Assembly: GCA_963801505.1 (NCBI GenBank)
Contig: CAWDEY010000011.1
Coordinates: 255,363 to 319,362 of the forward strand
DNA length: 64,000 nucleotides
Source: JAOUFP01 sp963801505
Lineage (GTDB): Bacteria; Nitrospirota; Thermodesulfovibrionia; Thermodesulfovibrionales; UBA6898
Direction of reading: 5' to 3'
The notes beneath the pieces are model-generated. The model saw only the letters and a list, made by a program, of their open reading frames with translations. It was not told where the DNA came from and made no database searches. The position numbers were made by a program, and so were the translations under genes. Shown in pieces: positions 62,438-64,000 of this stretch; the first letter of the stretch is position 1; the number at the start of each line of letters is the position of its first letter.

Positions 62438-64000
62438 ATGGAAAAGGTTCGTGCGAATTTGATGTTATGTGCAGGCACTGGGTGTGTGGCCAGCGGAACC
62501 ATGAAGGTGAAAGCCGCCCTCCAGGAAGAACTCAAAAAGAGGGGACTTGAGGAAGAGATAAAATTGGTGCTGACCGGCTGTAACGGCTACTGCGCGGAAG
62601 GGCCTGTCATGGTCGTGTACCCGGATGAGATTTTTTACCAGAGGCTCACTGTTGAAGAGATACCCACACTGGTAGAAGAACATTTTCTCAAGGGCAGGCC
62701 TTACCAGAAGCTTATGTTCAAGGAGCCTGAAAAGAAAACCGCAATGCCTTTGATGAAGGACATCCCGTTTTTCAAGTACCAGGTGCTGAGGGTCCTCCGG
62801 AACAAGGGACTCATAGACCCTGAAAAAATAGAGGAATACATATCGAGGGACGGCTATCAGGCTGCGGCAAAGGCATTGACCGAGATGAAGCCCGAAGATA
62901 TCATAAAAGTTGTAAAGGATTCAGGGGTAAGGGGCAGGGGCGGCGCGGGCTTCCCCACTGGCCTGAAATGGGAATTCGCATCAAAATCAAAGTCTGATGT
63001 GAAATACATGCTCTGCAACGGTGATGAAGGAGACCCGGGTGCTTTCATGGACAGGTCTGTAATGGAGTCGGATCCCCATTCTGTCATCGAGGGCATGATC
63101 ATCGGTGCAAGGGCCATAGGTTCCAATTATGGGTACATATATGTCAGGGCAGAATATCCTCTGGCTGTCAAAAGGCTGCGGCTTGCCATAGACCAGGCAA
63201 CAGAGGCAGGGCTGCTCGGCAAGAACATACTTCGATACAGGTTTTGACTTTGAACTCGATATATATCTTGGCGCAGGCGCTTTTGTCTGCGGTGAGGAAA
63301 CAGCGCTTATGCGTTCGATAGAAGGCAAACGCGGCATGCCGCGTCCAAGACCACCTTTTCCTGCCCACAAAGGGCTGTGGGACAAGCCTTCTGTCTTAAA
63401 CAATGTAGAGACACTGGCCCAGATAGCCCCGATTATAATGAACGGTTCTGAATGGTACAGAAGTCTCGGGACCGAAAAGAGTTCCGGCACCAAGGTCTTC
63501 GCCCTCACTGGTGCAATTAACAATGTCGGACTAGTCGAGGTGCCGATGGGGATACCGCTTCGAAGGATCATCTATGATATCGGCGGCGGACCCAAGAAGG
63601 GAAGAAAATTCAAGGCAGTACAGCTCGGGGGTCCTTCAGGGGGATGCATACCTGAAAGCCTCCTCGATATACCTGTAACATACGAAGATATTGTCGCAAC
63701 CGGCGCAATTGTGGGCTCAGGAGGGATGGTTGTCATGGATGACAATACCTGCATGGTCGGCACAGCCAAATTTTTCCTTGATTTTACTGCTGACGAATCC
63801 TGTGGCAAGTGCACACCTTGCAGGGTTGGTACAAAGATCCTGCTTGACATGCTCACCGACATTACAGAAGGAAAGGGAAAAGTTGAAGATATAGAGACAC
63901 TGCAGGACCTTGGCAGGGACATTCTTGCAGCATCTCTTTGCGGACTCGGTCCGACAGCCCCCAATCCTGTGCTTACAACAATAAAAGCAATACGTGGCAT
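62438..64000 (+). CDS. NuoF/HndC-like NAD(P)H-binding flavoprotein subunit, partial (frame broken once)
   Basis: Runs off the window. N-terminal thioredoxin-like 2Fe-2S domain with Cys11, Cys16, Cys48, Cys52 (LCAGTGCVASG, LTGCNGYCAEGP), as in HydB/HndC/HoxF and unlike plain NuoF. Then SGVRGRGGAGFPTGLKW (NADH), CNGDEGDPGAFMDR, GAGAFVCGEETALMRSIEG (FMN) and the cluster SCGKCTPCRVGTK. One extra base near 63233 breaks the frame between GKNIL and DTGFDFELD. The C-terminal ferredoxin region expected in HndC lies beyond the end. The next genes would show whether a hydrogenase subunit is present. Confidence 0.9.

Noticed and set aside
737..63247. Programmed +1 frameshifting as the reason for the breaks
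   Set aside because: The break sites share no slippery sequence or stimulator and occur in unrelated genes; extra bases in the consensus explain them better.
1..64000. tRNA or rRNA genes
   Set aside because: I looked through the intergenic stretches by eye and found no cloverleaf or rRNA-like sequence; a dedicated tRNA scan was not possible here.

Overview
The window reads as chromosome of an anaerobic, dissimilatory sulfur-metabolising bacterium. The full dsr set (dsrABD, dsrC, dsrN, dsrMKJOP), a cytochrome c repertoire of dozens of hemes, an outer membrane (BamA, Skp/OmpH, LpxD, LpxA, LpxI, LptE, TonB receptor) and a 14-gene Nuo operon fit a Gram-negative sulfate/sulfite reducer. A Nitrospirota (Thermodesulfovibrionia-like) origin is my best guess, with Desulfobacterota the alternative. 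No rRNA gene is present to settle it, and I recognised no tRNA.

Layout. 1-6.9 kb: cobalamin block on the + strand (end of an ABC ATPase gene, a Cys-rich small protein, cobU, cobT, cobS, cobC), then a cobalamin riboswitch controlling a BtuB-like TonB-dependent receptor and a TonB-like protein. 7-21.5 kb: dsr island, nearly all on the - strand (TusA, three DsrE/F/H-family proteins, ferredoxin, dsrPOJKM, RsbRD-like protein, dsrC, two unknowns, dsrN, dsrD, dsrB, dsrA), interrupted by one + strand YkgJ-like gene. 21.8-27.8 kb: envelope biogenesis (bamA, skp/ompH, lpxD, fabZ, lpxA, lpxI). 28.1-30.6 kb: a 7-heme cytochrome, a cytochrome b and a 9-heme lipoprotein. 30.7-38 kb: universal stress protein, leuS, lptE, holA, and an amino-acid ABC transporter with a fused binding protein and permease. 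38.1-41.7 kb: paralogous 12-heme and 16-heme cytochromes, with an insertion sequence upstream of the second. 41.8-56.3 kb: nuoA-N on the - strand. 56.4-64 kb: a sensor kinase with putative c-type heme motifs, a receiver protein, an NtrC-type regulator, a sigma-54-type promoter, then an operon of a receiver-GcvH-like fusion, a receiver-NuoE fusion, a 2Fe-2S protein (HndB-like) and a NuoF/HndC-like subunit cut by the window end.

How it fits together. DsrAB reduces sulfite using siroheme amidated by DsrN, passes sulfur to DsrC, and DsrMKJOP recycles DsrC with electrons tied to the quinone pool. Nuo feeds the quinone pool. The 7-heme/cytochrome b/9-heme cluster and the 12/16-heme proteins could move electrons between membrane and periplasm or beyond. 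The last cluster looks like a redox-sensing two-component system placed beside an Hnd/HydABC-like NAD(P)H-ferredoxin module whose subunits carry receiver domains.

Two cautions apply throughout. About fourteen reading-frame breaks, mostly one extra base, hit genes that should be essential (bamA, leuS) or conserved, so many are probably consensus errors; I join the pieces as one gene and give the position of each break. The genome also carries short heptanucleotide-period repeats and palindromes, some inside coding regions. nuoB carries an in-frame UGA exactly at a cluster-ligand cysteine, with a small hairpin downstream. That is either a base-call error or a selenocysteine candidate.
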